Below, piece by piece: positions 16,400 to 25,269 of a DNA stretch of 41,035 nt. Location: assembly GCA_943325195.2 (NCBI GenBank), contig CALPON020000008.1, forward strand, positions 1 to 41,035, read 5' to 3'. How positions within the stretch are numbered: position 1 is the first letter of the stretch; every line of letters starts with the position of its first letter. The stretch is from Sphingobacterium thalpophilum. Lineage in GTDB: Bacteria; Bacteroidota; Bacteroidia; B-17B0; Aurantibacillaceae. The position numbers and the translations under genes were made by a program. Below the pieces are notes generated by a model that saw only the letters and a list, made by a program, of their open reading frames with translations, made no database searches and was not told the DNA's origin.

Positions 16400-17589
16400 A
16401 AAAAACAATCACCATCACGCTGACTTTGATTGTGCTTTTCAGTTCCTGTCATGTTGGCCGCTTTTTCATCTATAACTTTTCAGATATAAGAGATTATAAA
16501 AAATTTCCCTACCGACCATTGAAACCGGCACCAGAGCCGTTTTACTTTAAGCCGAAAACTAATCAAACTATTCAGGTAAATCCTAAAGATAAAAAGGGTC
16601 GCGAACATAATTTTGAGGAAGTATTACAAAAAAACGGCACTGTTAGTTTTCTGGTCATCAGAAACGACAGTATCATTTATGACTGGACAAGGAACACGTA
16701 TGATTCCGCAAGTATCATTCCTTCTTTTAGCATGGCAAAATCGTTTGTCTCGGCTTTGGTAGGAATTGCTATTGGAGAAGGAAGCATTAAAAGTACGGCG
16801 GAACCCATCACGAACTATCTTGCGCTTCCTGCCAATAAAGGATTTGAAAAGATTACGATTCAGCATCTGCTGGACATGCAGTCGGGTATTCACTTCATTG
16901 AAAATTATTATAATCCCTTCGGAGATGTCGCCAAATTCTATTATGGCAATCACCTGCGTAAATACGTCAAACACCTTCGAATCGCCAAACCCCCAGGATC
17001 CGAATTTGAATACCTAAGTCTCAACACCGAACTCCTGGCCATGATTGTAGAAAAGGCAAGTGGTAAAACCTGTACTGCATACCTTCAGGAAAAGCTGTGG
17101 ACGCCAATCGGAATGCAGTTTTCCGCTAGCTGGAGCATTGACAGCAAGAAAGGTGACATGGAAAAAGCGTTTTGCTGTATCAATGCGCGCACCATCGACT
17201 TTGCAAAATTAGGTAGATTGTATTTAAAAAAAGGCGAGTGGAATGGTCAGCAATTAATTCCCCGCAGTTGGGTGGAAGCCTCGGTTTATGATAGCTCCGA
17301 CCGTAATGATTTTATGTATACAAATATGTGGTGGCATACGCGTCTTTATTCGGAAATCTCAGATACCGTAAAAATAAAAACCGCCTACCGCATTGCATAC
17401 ATAAAAGGCAATAAGGATAAGCCCTACGTCGTGTCACCGGCAGGAGATTTTTTTGCGCAGGGTCACCTAGGACAGTTCATCTATGTGTATCCGAAAAGCA
17501 ATATAGTAATTGTGCGCCTCGGGAAAAATGAAGGCAAAATCTACTGGCCTCAACTGATGCGCAGTATCGCCATCAAAAACACTTTATAA
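16396..17589 (+). CDS. Lipoprotein serine hydrolase (beta-lactamase/class C family)
   Basis: A 397-residue PF00144-type protein. The lipobox LFSSC places the lipidated cysteine at C18, so it is exported and membrane-anchored. The nucleophile motif is S112-M-A-K115 in PSFSMAKSF, and the second motif begins at Y206 in FEYLSLNTE (the YxN/YxS position). Members of this family are esterases, peptidases or beta-lactamases, and the sequence does not tell which. It is the last gene of the deoC-ALDH-CapD-PafA run. Its end overlaps the convergent AsmA-like gene by six bases. Confidence 0.88.
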   Translation: MKKTITITLTLIVLFSSCHVGRFFIYNFSDIRDYKKFPYRPLKPAPEPFYFKPKTNQTIQVNPKDKKGREHNFEEVLQKNGTVSFLVIRNDSIIYDWTRNTYDSASIIPSFSMAKSFVSALVGIAIGEGSIKSTAEPITNYLALPANKGFEKITIQHLLDMQSGIHFIENYYNPFGDVAKFYYGNHLRKYVKHLRIAKPPGSEFEYLSLNTELLAMIVEKASGKTCTAYLQEKLWTPIGMQFSASWSIDSKKGDMEKAFCCINARTIDFAKLGRLYLKKGEWNGQQLIPRSWVEASVYDSSDRNDFMYTNMWWHTRLYSEISDTVKIKTAYRIAYIKGNKDKPYVVSPAGDFFAQGHLGQFIYVYPKSNIVIVRLGKNEGKIYWPQLMRSIAIKNTL

Positions 17590-20055
17590 ACCCGCTGAAG
17601 ATTTATGTCCAAAGCTGATGCGCATGTTTTTCGTCGGGCCGCGGTAATTTAATTTAAGACCCTTAATATTTCCTGCATTTTCCCCGGAGGACTTCGGTAT
17701 ATAATTTTTACTACGTTTTCTTAAATTACTCCAGGGCACAAGCAGATTGATGTTCGAAACCCCTTTGAAGTTGTATAAGCCATCGACGACAAAAAAATTG
17801 AAAACGCTGCTGGCCACTTCCAATTCATCAATACGCATTCGGTACCCTTCAAAATGAAAATTCTCACTCAGCTCGGAAAATGAAATATCATTAAAGTCCC
17901 TGTTTCTGAGCAAGAGCGTTGCCAAATTTTGCAAGGGTTCGAAATTCAGAAGATGCCCTTCCCTTAGTTTCAGGCGGACATCACTTTTAAGCGTGCTAGA
18001 AATAATTTCAAATTTTTCGTCCAGCTCCGTCAGAACTTTTGCTTCACAACTCAGAACACCTTTGATATTATCGGCAGTCACCGCATCCTGTCGGAAATTT
18101 TCGAACTGCGAAAATAATTTGGTAACGTTGACATTGGAAAGAGAAAGATCGGCGCGCAACAGCGTAAAATCGGACAGAGTGCCATGGGCCAAGATGCGGC
18201 CTTCACAGGCATTTACAGCAATAGACTTGATGTTTAAGAAGTCGTTTTTGTAAAAAAGATCTGCATTGGCGTATTCAGCGACTACTTTGCGAATAAGCAT
18301 TTTACGTGCAAACAACTGCACATTAAATTCGAAGTGACTGAGGCCAGCATCGCTGAGTTTTTCAATTCCGGATTTTTCTGCCTTTTTATTTTTATTCTCT
18401 GCAGGTCCACTCGAGGAGTTAACTCTACTGACTGCCCGCTCTTTTTCTGCAAAAAGCGGATTCAAATCGAGCACATCAGCATGAGCGGCGACCTTCGCTT
18501 TAAAGCCACTGCAGTGTCCAAACAGATAGGGTGTAAAATCGTCCGCTTTTCCTTTTAGCAGGGCAGTACCGACAATGGTTTTTAGTCTGAGCGAATCAAA
18601 CTCCAAATCGCGATTGTTCAATGTCGCCACACCATTTATGACATAGTTGAAAGGCCGGTTAAATTCCCTGTAGCTCAACTCCTTAAACAACAGCCGAGCG
18701 CGCAGCCGCATGGGCTTATCTAGAAACTCATGTTCATTTAATTTTACTGCAGGTCCGGAATAGGCGATAGTAGCCCTCACTTTTCCCTTCAATAAAAAAT
18801 CCCGAGCGACTTTAAAATCTACATCCTCAGCTTTGATGTCGAGTTGCCCGCCAAAGGACAGAAAGGGTTCTGCAAGGTTGCTGACCTTAAGGCGTCCCGA
18901 AAAAGGAAAATTATAGACATACCCCTTTAAGGGATATATCATCAGTGTAGCCTTGGCCATATCGCCTTTGGTCTTCGTGCTATCAATCGAACGCAGACGC
19001 GCCTTAAAATTGACATGCGAATAGGGTACTTTGCTATGGCCCATGGTCAAGCTCTGATCTTTTCCTTCAAAGTCCAGAATAAAAGCTGGTTCCTGTCGCT
19101 GCCCGGGATTGGTGACCAGAAGCAGAGAAGCTCGGAGTGTTTTTCGGATATTAAAATTATCCATCACGCGTTGAATGCCCGGCGGAAGCAGTTCCGCAAT
19201 TTTATTGTAATTAGCCTGCAACAGACTGGTGGAGAAGGCCAAACGTTGCTCATCTTTTTTTTCAAATAACAACCAGAATGGATAGCTTTCTTTGTCAATA
19301 ACCGCAAGGGAGCCCGGCATAGCGAAAAATGATTTAAGCTCCTTGTTCCAAACCAGGCGCGTATCCAGTTGCACCTCTTTATCGTGCAGAAAAGAACCTC
19401 GGCGGGAATTAAAGATTAGGTCGACGACTTTGACCTTCCCTTTCACGGTCGCAATCAAACCTTCCTCGTAATTCTGAATGCGCAGATCCTGCTGTTTGAT
19501 GACGACATTAAAATCCTGTCGTCTACCTTTGTCCTGATAATGAACCTGGCAGTTTTTTAAATGAATAGTGCGTAATTCAAAATTTATTTTTTGTTTCTCC
19601 TGCTCTGCTTCGCTTCCAAGTGCATTGGCTGAGGTGTGGACTAAGGTGTCGCGCTCTTTAAAAATGAAATTAGATGCTCCATCCGTCTCTTTACGCAAGG
19701 CTATTACCGCGTCGTTGATGGCAATGTGCCGGACCACAACCTGTCCCTTCCGTAACTGTCTTAAATCAAACGCAAAGGCCAGACTGCGGGCACTCAGCGC
19801 AGGGGGACTTGTGGCTGGTGCATAAGCACTGCGAACAAGTACGTCATTAAAATCAACTGAAGCATGCGGCCAATTATCAAAAAAGGAAATTTGTACATCT
19901 TTCATCTGAAGTACGATACCATGGCGTTCTTCTAGCTCTTTAATTAGACGATCACTCAGATCTTTCTTATAAAAAGCAAGTAATAAAAACGCGACAATCA
20001 TTAGCAGCACAACTGTAATGATTAGGCCAAGGAGTATCCACTTAATAACTTTCAT
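17584..20055 (-). CDS. AsmA-like envelope protein
   Basis: An 823-residue protein with a single N-terminal transmembrane helix (about residues 4-30, WILLGLIITVVLLMIVAFLLLAF). A typical AsmA opening follows: LERHGIVLQMKDVQISFFDNWPHASVDFNDV. The long body is rich in beta-strands, with a C-terminal AsmA-like segment (VLSCEAKVLTELDEKFEIISSTLKSDVRLKLREG). AsmA/TamB-like proteins are bridge-like periplasmic proteins implicated in lipid or outer-membrane protein homeostasis. The polar stretch near residue 560 (SSSGPAENKNKKAEKSG) looks like a linker. It is transcribed alone on the minus strand and starts beside a 384-bp stretch without a clear gene. Confidence 0.85.
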   Translation of the reverse strand: MKVIKWILLGLIITVVLLMIVAFLLLAFYKKDLSDRLIKELEERHGIVLQMKDVQISFFDNWPHASVDFNDVLVRSAYAPATSPPALSARSLAFAFDLRQLRKGQVVVRHIAINDAVIALRKETDGASNFIFKERDTLVHTSANALGSEAEQEKQKINFELRTIHLKNCQVHYQDKGRRQDFNVVIKQQDLRIQNYEEGLIATVKGKVKVVDLIFNSRRGSFLHDKEVQLDTRLVWNKELKSFFAMPGSLAVIDKESYPFWLLFEKKDEQRLAFSTSLLQANYNKIAELLPPGIQRVMDNFNIRKTLRASLLLVTNPGQRQEPAFILDFEGKDQSLTMGHSKVPYSHVNFKARLRSIDSTKTKGDMAKATLMIYPLKGYVYNFPFSGRLKVSNLAEPFLSFGGQLDIKAEDVDFKVARDFLLKGKVRATIAYSGPAVKLNEHEFLDKPMRLRARLLFKELSYREFNRPFNYVINGVATLNNRDLEFDSLRLKTIVGTALLKGKADDFTPYLFGHCSGFKAKVAAHADVLDLNPLFAEKERAVSRVNSSSGPAENKNKKAEKSGIEKLSDAGLSHFEFNVQLFARKMLIRKVVAEYANADLFYKNDFLNIKSIAVNACEGRILAHGTLSDFTLLRADLSLSNVNVTKLFSQFENFRQDAVTADNIKGVLSCEAKVLTELDEKFEIISSTLKSDVRLKLREGHLLNFEPLQNLATLLLRNRDFNDISFSELSENFHFEGYRMRIDELEVASSVFNFFVVDGLYNFKGVSNINLLVPWSNLRKRSKNYIPKSSGENAGNIKGLKLNYRGPTKNMRISFGHKSSAGL

Positions 20056-20439
20056 GTAAGCCGGCGGCGTACTAAGTTACTAAAAGAAAAAAGAAAAAGA
20101 GGAAGGACTGACCGACCCAAAAGTGCCACTGAAAGTCCAAATAATAAAATGTGACAGGAAGAACCGAAATTTCTTAGCCAAGCATCAACTGGTAGGCAGC
20201 CCCTCGACGATTTTTTTTGATGGACTCTTCTACACAAGAGCCGCTCGCCTCCCTCAATACACCTTATTCTATGAGCGAAGGCATCTTGCTACTAAATTTT
20301 AAGAAATGGCCAGTTTCTTGTAAGGTTTTTATACGCTCCAAAAAGCGCGCGTTCTATTTCAGAAAACCCTTTATTTTTGGCGTTCCGCCCAAGCAAAAAA
20401 GACTGTTTTTCAACTATTTTTAAAATACGAAACCCCGCC
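20056..20439. other. Intergenic stretch without a convincing gene
   Basis: This lies between the AsmA-like start and the pentapeptide gene stop. Two short ORFs compete. One runs on the plus strand from an ATG at 20220 to 20423 (67 codons, rich in K/F). The other runs on the minus strand from 20237 to 20052 (61 codons) and ends in an ATGA overlap with the AsmA start. Neither resembles a family I know, and both look like chance ORFs. A small hairpin (TTGGCG-TTC-CGCC) lies near 20379-20394 but has no U-tract on the strand where a terminator would be needed. Confidence 0.4.
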
Positions 20440-20991
20440 TCAGTCAATCCGCAAGGCATATTTCCCTAACAATCCAGCCAGACCATCTGTCGAAAAACGA
20501 GCTCCTTTTACTTTATTTAATTCGGGGTCCAGTCCAAAGTTAACTGCAGTCCGGAAGTCCGCATTGATTAAACTACTTCGTTCAAAAACAGTGGATTGCA
20601 AATCGCAATGATCAAAACATACTTTATCCGCTAGGGCCTCAGTAAAATCCGCTTCCCTTATTTTGCAATTCTGAAAATAGGTGCCAGGCATTTTGACTTT
20701 ATAAAAAACCACGTGATCCATGGCGCAATTTTCAAAGCGAAATGAGAGAGCAAAGGCACTGCACTTATCGAACTGCAATCCCAATAATTTAGAGCTACGA
20801 AACACAACATCCTGAAAGGAAGACTGACGGAGTTGCGCCATACTTAAATCACAGTCTGTAAAAACACAGTCAATGAATTTGCAGGAAGATAAATTAGCAT
20901 TTGAAAAATTACAGGCAGCAAACTCCACGCTTTCATATTGTTTCTCCTCGGGTGCCCTTCCCGAGTAATTGATTTTACTGATTGTCTCCAC
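20440..20991 (-). CDS. Pentapeptide-repeat protein (Qnr/McbG-like)
   Basis: A 183-residue protein built from A(D/N)LxX-type pentapeptides. Visible repeats include CNFSNANLSSCKFIDCVFTD, CDLSMAQLRQSSFQ, CDLQSTVFERSSLINADF. Such proteins form a right-handed quadrilateral beta-helix, and the Qnr/McbG subgroup binds DNA gyrase as a DNA mimic. The C-terminal segment NFGLDPELNKVKGARFS followed by a hydrophobic helix (LAGLLGKYALRID) is the usual end of this chromosomal subgroup. It sits 39 bases downstream of acs on the same strand and is probably co-transcribed. A quinolone-protection role is possible but cannot be told from sequence. Confidence 0.9.
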   Translation of the reverse strand: METISKINYSGRAPEEKQYESVEFAACNFSNANLSSCKFIDCVFTDCDLSMAQLRQSSFQDVVFRSSKLLGLQFDKCSAFALSFRFENCAMDHVVFYKVKMPGTYFQNCKIREADFTEALADKVCFDHCDLQSTVFERSSLINADFRTAVNFGLDPELNKVKGARFSTDGLAGLLGKYALRID

Positions 20992-21030
20992 CTTTCTGTT
21001 GTATACTACTTAGTTCATAAAGTTTTATTA

Positions 21031-22944
21031 TTATTCTTTTCCGCTGATAATGCTGTCCAACAGCGAGGGATCAAGCAGGGTAGTCACATCGCCAAGGTTG
21101 TCAATATCACCTTCTGCAATTTTTCGCAAAATACGACGCATAATTTTCCCGCTCCGTGTTTTTGGCAAACCGGTCACTAATTGAATCCTGTCGGGCTTTG
21201 CAATAGGCCCAATAAGGCGGCTAACGGTCTGTAAAATGTCCTGTTTTATCAATGCGGTATCGCCTTGACTGCCATCGTGAATCACATAGGCATAAATACC
21301 TTGTCCCTTAATAGCATGTGGGTAGCCTACCACAGCGCTTTCAATCACGCCGGAGTGGCTATTGATGGCATTCTCCACTTCGGCTGTGCCGATGCGGTGT
21401 CCGCTCACATTCAACACATCATCAACGCGTCCCGTAATTCGGTAGTTTCCATTTGCGTCCCGGAGACAACCATCGCCTGTAAAATAATAACCGGGATACG
21501 TCGAGAAATAAGTGCTTTGACAGCGGGCGTGATCACGATAGGTACTGCGAATGATGCCCGGCCAAGGTGCTTTTATACAAAGGTTCCCCGACCCTACTAC
21601 TTCGGTAATTTCTTTTCCGCTTTCATCCATGAGGCAAGGTTGAATGCCTGGTAATGGCAAGGTCGCATAAGATGGAATAGCCGGCGTGACCTTGGCAAGA
21701 TTCGAAATTAGAATTCCACCAGTTTCTGTCTGCCACCAAGTATCTACAATTGGACAGCGACCCTTACCAATGTTTTTATCGAACCACTGCCAGGCTTCTT
21801 CATTAATAGGTTCCCCCACCGATCCCAATGTCTTCAGGCTATCCAGACTTTTATCCTTAATGTAGTCTGTCCCAAAGGCCATCAGACTGCGAATTGCTGT
21901 TGGCGCTGTATAGAGAATGTTTACTTTAAGTTTATCCACAATGTCCCATAACCTGCCTGCATCTGGCCATGTGGGAATACCTTCAAACATCACGCTGGTG
22001 GCACCTGCACTTAAGGGGCCATACAAAATATAGGAATGCCCTGTAATCCACCCAATGTCCGCGGTGCAAAAATGTACCTGTCCTGGTTCATACTGAAAGA
22101 CATTCACAAAAGTGTAGTTGGTCCACACCATATAACCGGCTGTCGTATGCACCACGCCTTTTGGTTTACCAGTTGAACCGGAAGTATAAAGTATAAAGAG
22201 TAAGTCCTCGGCGTCCATCTCTTCCGCAGGAAAGGGTGGATTTCCCAGTTTTTCAACTTTACGAATTTCTTCTTCCCACCAAACATCACGCCCTTTTATC
22301 ATGGAAACAGGTATTCGGGTCCGCGTGCACACAATGACCCGTTTCACCAACGTGTTGCCGATCAGTGCATCATCAATCACAGGCTTTAATGGGATATCCT
22401 TGGCGCCACGAAAAGCGCCGTCACAGGTCACGATAAATTCCGCCTGTGCATCTTCAAGCCGATCTGCAATGGCCTGGGCAGAAAAGCCACCGAATATTAC
22501 TGAATGAACAGCTCCTATGCGCGCGCAGGCCAAAACAGCAATGGCCAGTTCAGGTATCATGCCCATATAAATACAGACCCTATCGCCTTTTTTTACGCCG
22601 TTGTTTTTAAGGACATGACTAAATTGCTGTACCTTAACATGAAGCTCCGTGTAAGTCAAAATCCGATGCTTATCCTTAGGATCATTTGGTTCCCAAATGA
22701 GTGCCGGCGTGTCCCCGTTTTTTTCGAGATGCCGGTCTAGACAATTTTCTGTGATATTTAGCCGGGCACCACCAAACCATTTTATTGAAGGCTCTGTAAA
22801 ATTCCATTCAAGAACCTCATCCCATTTTTTCTTCCACTGAAAATGTTCGGCAACCTCCGACCAGAAGGCAGCGGGATCGTTTATGCTTTTCGTATAGGCT
22901 TCGTGATAGGCGGCAAGAGAACGAATCTGATAGGATGTACTCAT
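21031..22944 (-). CDS. acs: Acetyl-CoA synthetase (AMP-forming)
   Basis: A full-length (637-residue) enzyme that activates acetate to acetyl-CoA through acetyl-AMP. The P-loop-like motif FILYTSGSTGKPKGVVHTT, the acetate-pocket region DIGWITGHSYILYGPL, WWQTETGG, the hinge TGRVDDVLNVSGHRIGTAE and the C-terminal catalytic lysine in KTRSGKIMRR are all present. That lysine is the site of reversible acetylation in known Acs proteins. The length is as expected for Acs (about 650). Its promoter is probably the TACATTCG element 17 bases upstream. It could use acetate from the deoC/ALDH route. Confidence 0.96.
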   Translation of the reverse strand: MSTSYQIRSLAAYHEAYTKSINDPAAFWSEVAEHFQWKKKWDEVLEWNFTEPSIKWFGGARLNITENCLDRHLEKNGDTPALIWEPNDPKDKHRILTYTELHVKVQQFSHVLKNNGVKKGDRVCIYMGMIPELAIAVLACARIGAVHSVIFGGFSAQAIADRLEDAQAEFIVTCDGAFRGAKDIPLKPVIDDALIGNTLVKRVIVCTRTRIPVSMIKGRDVWWEEEIRKVEKLGNPPFPAEEMDAEDLLFILYTSGSTGKPKGVVHTTAGYMVWTNYTFVNVFQYEPGQVHFCTADIGWITGHSYILYGPLSAGATSVMFEGIPTWPDAGRLWDIVDKLKVNILYTAPTAIRSLMAFGTDYIKDKSLDSLKTLGSVGEPINEEAWQWFDKNIGKGRCPIVDTWWQTETGGILISNLAKVTPAIPSYATLPLPGIQPCLMDESGKEITEVVGSGNLCIKAPWPGIIRSTYRDHARCQSTYFSTYPGYYFTGDGCLRDANGNYRITGRVDDVLNVSGHRIGTAEVENAINSHSGVIESAVVGYPHAIKGQGIYAYVIHDGSQGDTALIKQDILQTVSRLIGPIAKPDRIQLVTGLPKTRSGKIMRRILRKIAEGDIDNLGDVTTLLDPSLLDSIISGKE

Positions 22945-22961
22945 TTAAAATTGCTTTGTCA

Positions 22962-22969
22962 CGAATGTA
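22962..22969 (-). promoter_or_regulatory. Candidate -7 element of acs
   Basis: TACATTCG on the minus strand is one base off TAnnTTTG and lies 17 bases before the acs ATG. The identical octamer precedes the MBL hydrolase gene at 25064-25071. No good -33 TTG is seen. Confidence 0.35.
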
Positions 22970-23018
22970 AAAAAAATAAGACCAGCGTCGCTTGTTTTAT
23001 TCAGTTTATGCCCCTAGT

Positions 23019-24200
23019 TTACAGATACCTCAGCCAAGATTTTTGAGGATGGGCGCGTCGGTATAGATCATACCAGTAACAAAGGGGATACAGGGCCACA
23101 GCAATGCCAAGCCAAACTAAGTATACCCCGCCTAAAGAAAAGCCCTCCCCTGCAACAACAAATAAAAAGGGAGAATTCTGGGACAAGCTACTTGCCTCGC
23201 TAAAAGAATGGCCCCTGCTAAAGTAAAAAACCATGGCAACAGTATGTACCAAAAGAATATGAAGAACATAAAAGAAAAAAGCCGTGCGACCATAAACAGA
23301 AAGCACCTTACTAAACCAACTGTTACTCTTTTCAAGCAAAGGCAAGATGAAAAATGCAGGACCAAGTGTCAAACAGATATATAGCAAAGAAGGTGGGTAT
23401 TTGCAGACATCAAAAAAAGAATAGAGGGTCTGGCTAAACTGACCATAGGACCGCCAGTCCTGCTTATCACCATACAAGTGCGAAACACGCAAGGCAAAAA
23501 AGACACTGACAAAGACTGCGGATATTTCCCACATGAGTTTTCTTCTTGCCGCTTCACCATAAGCGCTGCTGAAGACCCCTCCCATACCGATTCCCATCAG
23601 CATCACCCCAGTCCATGGCAAAAACGGATAGACAATGACGACCACGCGGTTCTGAAGATAGTGATAAGCAGTGAAACCACCTCGGTGCAGCAAATCAATC
23701 AACAGACCAGACTGTGCTTTTTCCCAGGTATCGAGTAAATTATGTAGGACAATAATAACAAGTCCCAGTACCAGCAGCGATCGCACCTTCAATCCTGCGA
23801 ATAACAGCAACCCGCAGATCAGCATACTAATTCCGATAGCCCAGATGACTTGAAATGGAATGAAGTGAAGAAGGGGGTCAAACGTCCATGCAAACGCAAC
23901 AACCGTGCACTCCATTATAATCAACCAGAGTCCGCGTTTTACCAAAAACCTTGCGGTGCTACTCGCTCCGTATTTCTGAATCTGTAAAAAAGCTGAAACG
24001 CCACTTAGGAAAATAAAGACGGGTGCGCAAAAATGCGTGATCCATCGGGTCAGGTATAGCGCCGGATAGGTCTCCGTTGCCTCCATCGGATCAATGGCGC
24101 TATTATGAAAAAAATCGCGAACATGATCCAGCAGCATAATAATCATGACTGCACCCCGAAGAACATCAATATAGATTTTTCGTTGTTGCGGAGCGTACAT
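23019..24200 (-). CDS. DUF1624 / heparan-alpha-glucosaminide acetyltransferase-like membrane protein
   Basis: A 393-residue polytopic membrane protein with about ten hydrophobic segments. It opens RKIYIDVLRGAVMIIMLLDHVRDFF, the characteristic R-x-D-x-x-RG-...-D-H start of the DUF1624/HGSNAT and acyltransferase-3-like superfamily, and continues with HFCAPVFIFLSGVSAF. Members carry acyl groups across the membrane to sugars. The acceptor here is unknown. The start lies three bases after the stop of the MBL hydrolase gene, so the two are very likely co-transcribed. Confidence 0.85.
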   Translation of the reverse strand: MYAPQQRKIYIDVLRGAVMIIMLLDHVRDFFHNSAIDPMEATETYPALYLTRWITHFCAPVFIFLSGVSAFLQIQKYGASSTARFLVKRGLWLIIMECTVVAFAWTFDPLLHFIPFQVIWAIGISMLICGLLLFAGLKVRSLLVLGLVIIVLHNLLDTWEKAQSGLLIDLLHRGGFTAYHYLQNRVVVIVYPFLPWTGVMLMGIGMGGVFSSAYGEAARRKLMWEISAVFVSVFFALRVSHLYGDKQDWRSYGQFSQTLYSFFDVCKYPPSLLYICLTLGPAFFILPLLEKSNSWFSKVLSVYGRTAFFFYVLHILLVHTVAMVFYFSRGHSFSEASSLSQNSPFLFVVAGEGFSLGGVYLVWLGIAVALYPLCYWYDLYRRAHPQKSWLRYL

Positions 24201-24203
24201 GAT

Positions 24204-25055
24204 TTATTTTTTTGCTTGCAGTGTTTTCTCAAAATGAGAAATAGTAGCGCCGGTGGACATCACAAAAGGAATCTGACGCCAGCCCGCATATTTTTGTTCC
24301 ACCTCTTTTTTTCGGGCTGGGGCAATAGCAGCCATTTTCACATCCTCAAAAAACCACAAAAAATCAGTAATGACTTCAGGCCCTCCAATAGCACCATGTC
24401 CCGGCACTACTGTTCGGACTTCCATGCGTGCACAATCCGCTAAAGCTTCGATGTACCCCTCACCACTTGCATTACCGAGAAGAATCGGACAAGTTTTGTT
24501 TAAGATCACATCCCCACCAAAAAGTACTTTTCTCTTCTTAAGATAGACCATCAGGTCACCAGGCGTGTGTACAGGACCTCCGAGGTCGTAGATGAGCAAA
24601 GTATCATCTTTCATGGGAATCAGCATCGGTGACTTTAGCCAGCGGCCGGGCAGACTCTCGGCATCATTTTCTTTTTTCCATTCCGATTCCAAATACCGTC
24701 CACTAGCCAGTATGTTTTTTTGATCGTAAAAATGATTGCCACCAACATGATCTGGGTGCCAGTGGGTATTGATCACGAGAATTTGACGCGTGCCCGCCAT
24801 TTTTTTCACTTCCTCTGCCAAGGTTTCTGCAAACTCATCCATCTTCGTATCGACCAGCACCAAGAGACTATCCGATAAAATGATTCCCGAATTACCACCA
24901 CCACCCGTAATAATCACCAGATTAGAATCAATCTGAATCCGCTCCACCTTTTTCATGTTCTGCATAAACGGTCGCAGATAAATCAGATACAAGGTAAAAC
25001 CAGTAAGTGCGAGCAGCAGGATCAAGAGTCCAGCCCATTTTAAAAATTTCTTCAT
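24204..25055 (-). CDS. Membrane-anchored metallo-beta-lactamase-fold hydrolase
   Basis: A 283-residue protein. After an N-terminal transmembrane segment (FLKWAGLLILLLALTGFTLYLIY) comes an MBL-fold domain with H98-x-H100-x-D102-H103 in NTHWHPDHVGGN. Further metal-site candidates follow in GGPVHTPGDLMVY and VVPGHGAIGG. It should be exposed on the outer face of the inner membrane. I use the ATG at 25055 and not the track start at 25124, because a TACATTCG promoter element lies 8 bases upstream and the product then begins directly with the membrane segment. The substrate is unknown; the general sequence is closest to the B3/QuiP-like or SoxH-like hydrolases. Confidence 0.88.
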   Translation of the reverse strand: MKKFLKWAGLLILLLALTGFTLYLIYLRPFMQNMKKVERIQIDSNLVIITGGGGNSGIILSDSLLVLVDTKMDEFAETLAEEVKKMAGTRQILVINTHWHPDHVGGNHFYDQKNILASGRYLESEWKKENDAESLPGRWLKSPMLIPMKDDTLLIYDLGGPVHTPGDLMVYLKKRKVLFGGDVILNKTCPILLGNASGEGYIEALADCARMEVRTVVPGHGAIGGPEVITDFLWFFEDVKMAAIAPARKKEVEQKYAGWRQIPFVMSTGATISHFEKTLQAKK

Positions 25056-25063
25056 AGCAGTCT

Positions 25064-25071
25064 CGAATGTA
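25064..25071 (-). promoter_or_regulatory. -7 element of the MBL/DUF1624 operon
   Basis: TACATTCG (minus strand) ends 8 bases before the ATG at 25055, giving a near-leaderless transcript. It is the same octamer as upstream of acs. Confidence 0.4.
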
Positions 25072-25122
25072 CTAAAATATACAATGTGAAGTGCCGAGCA
25101 ATCGCCAAAAGAAGAAGAGCGC

Positions 25123-25266
25123 ATGTCAGACCACCCTTTTTTATTAAAGAAAATGGAGGGGGCAAAAGGCCTTACCCAGGAGCATTTAACAGCCTTAAAA
25201 CAAAGTAGTACAATCTATTTAGGAAGAGACAAAAAGAAATACTGCACTTCGAACAGTGATAAATAA
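25123..25266 (+). CDS. Candidate 47-residue small protein, below the ORF-track cutoff
   Basis: ATG at 25123 opens a 47-codon frame ending TAA at 25266. The product begins MSDHPFLLKKMEGAKGLTQE and ends KKKYCTSNSDK: soluble, basic, one cysteine, no membrane segment. A purine-rich stretch (GAAGAAGAG) precedes the ATG. The frame fills the gap between the divergent MBL gene and the convergent cytochrome gene, ending three bases before the latter's stop, which suits the compact packing here. I recognise no family. It may be a chance ORF. Confidence 0.35.
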   Translation: MSDHPFLLKKMEGAKGLTQEHLTALKQSSTIYLGRDKKKYCTSNSDK

Positions 25267-25269
25267 CTA

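Noticed and set aside
20052-20237. 61-codon minus-strand ORF overlapping the AsmA start as ATGA
   Set aside because: The overlap is suggestive, but the peptide is low in information, with one hydrophobic stretch and arginine-rich ends, and I recognise no family.
20217-20423. 67-codon plus-strand ORF
   Set aside because: Composition (K/F-rich, no domain, no promoter) looks like AT-rich noncoding sequence. It is kept only as a note on the gap.
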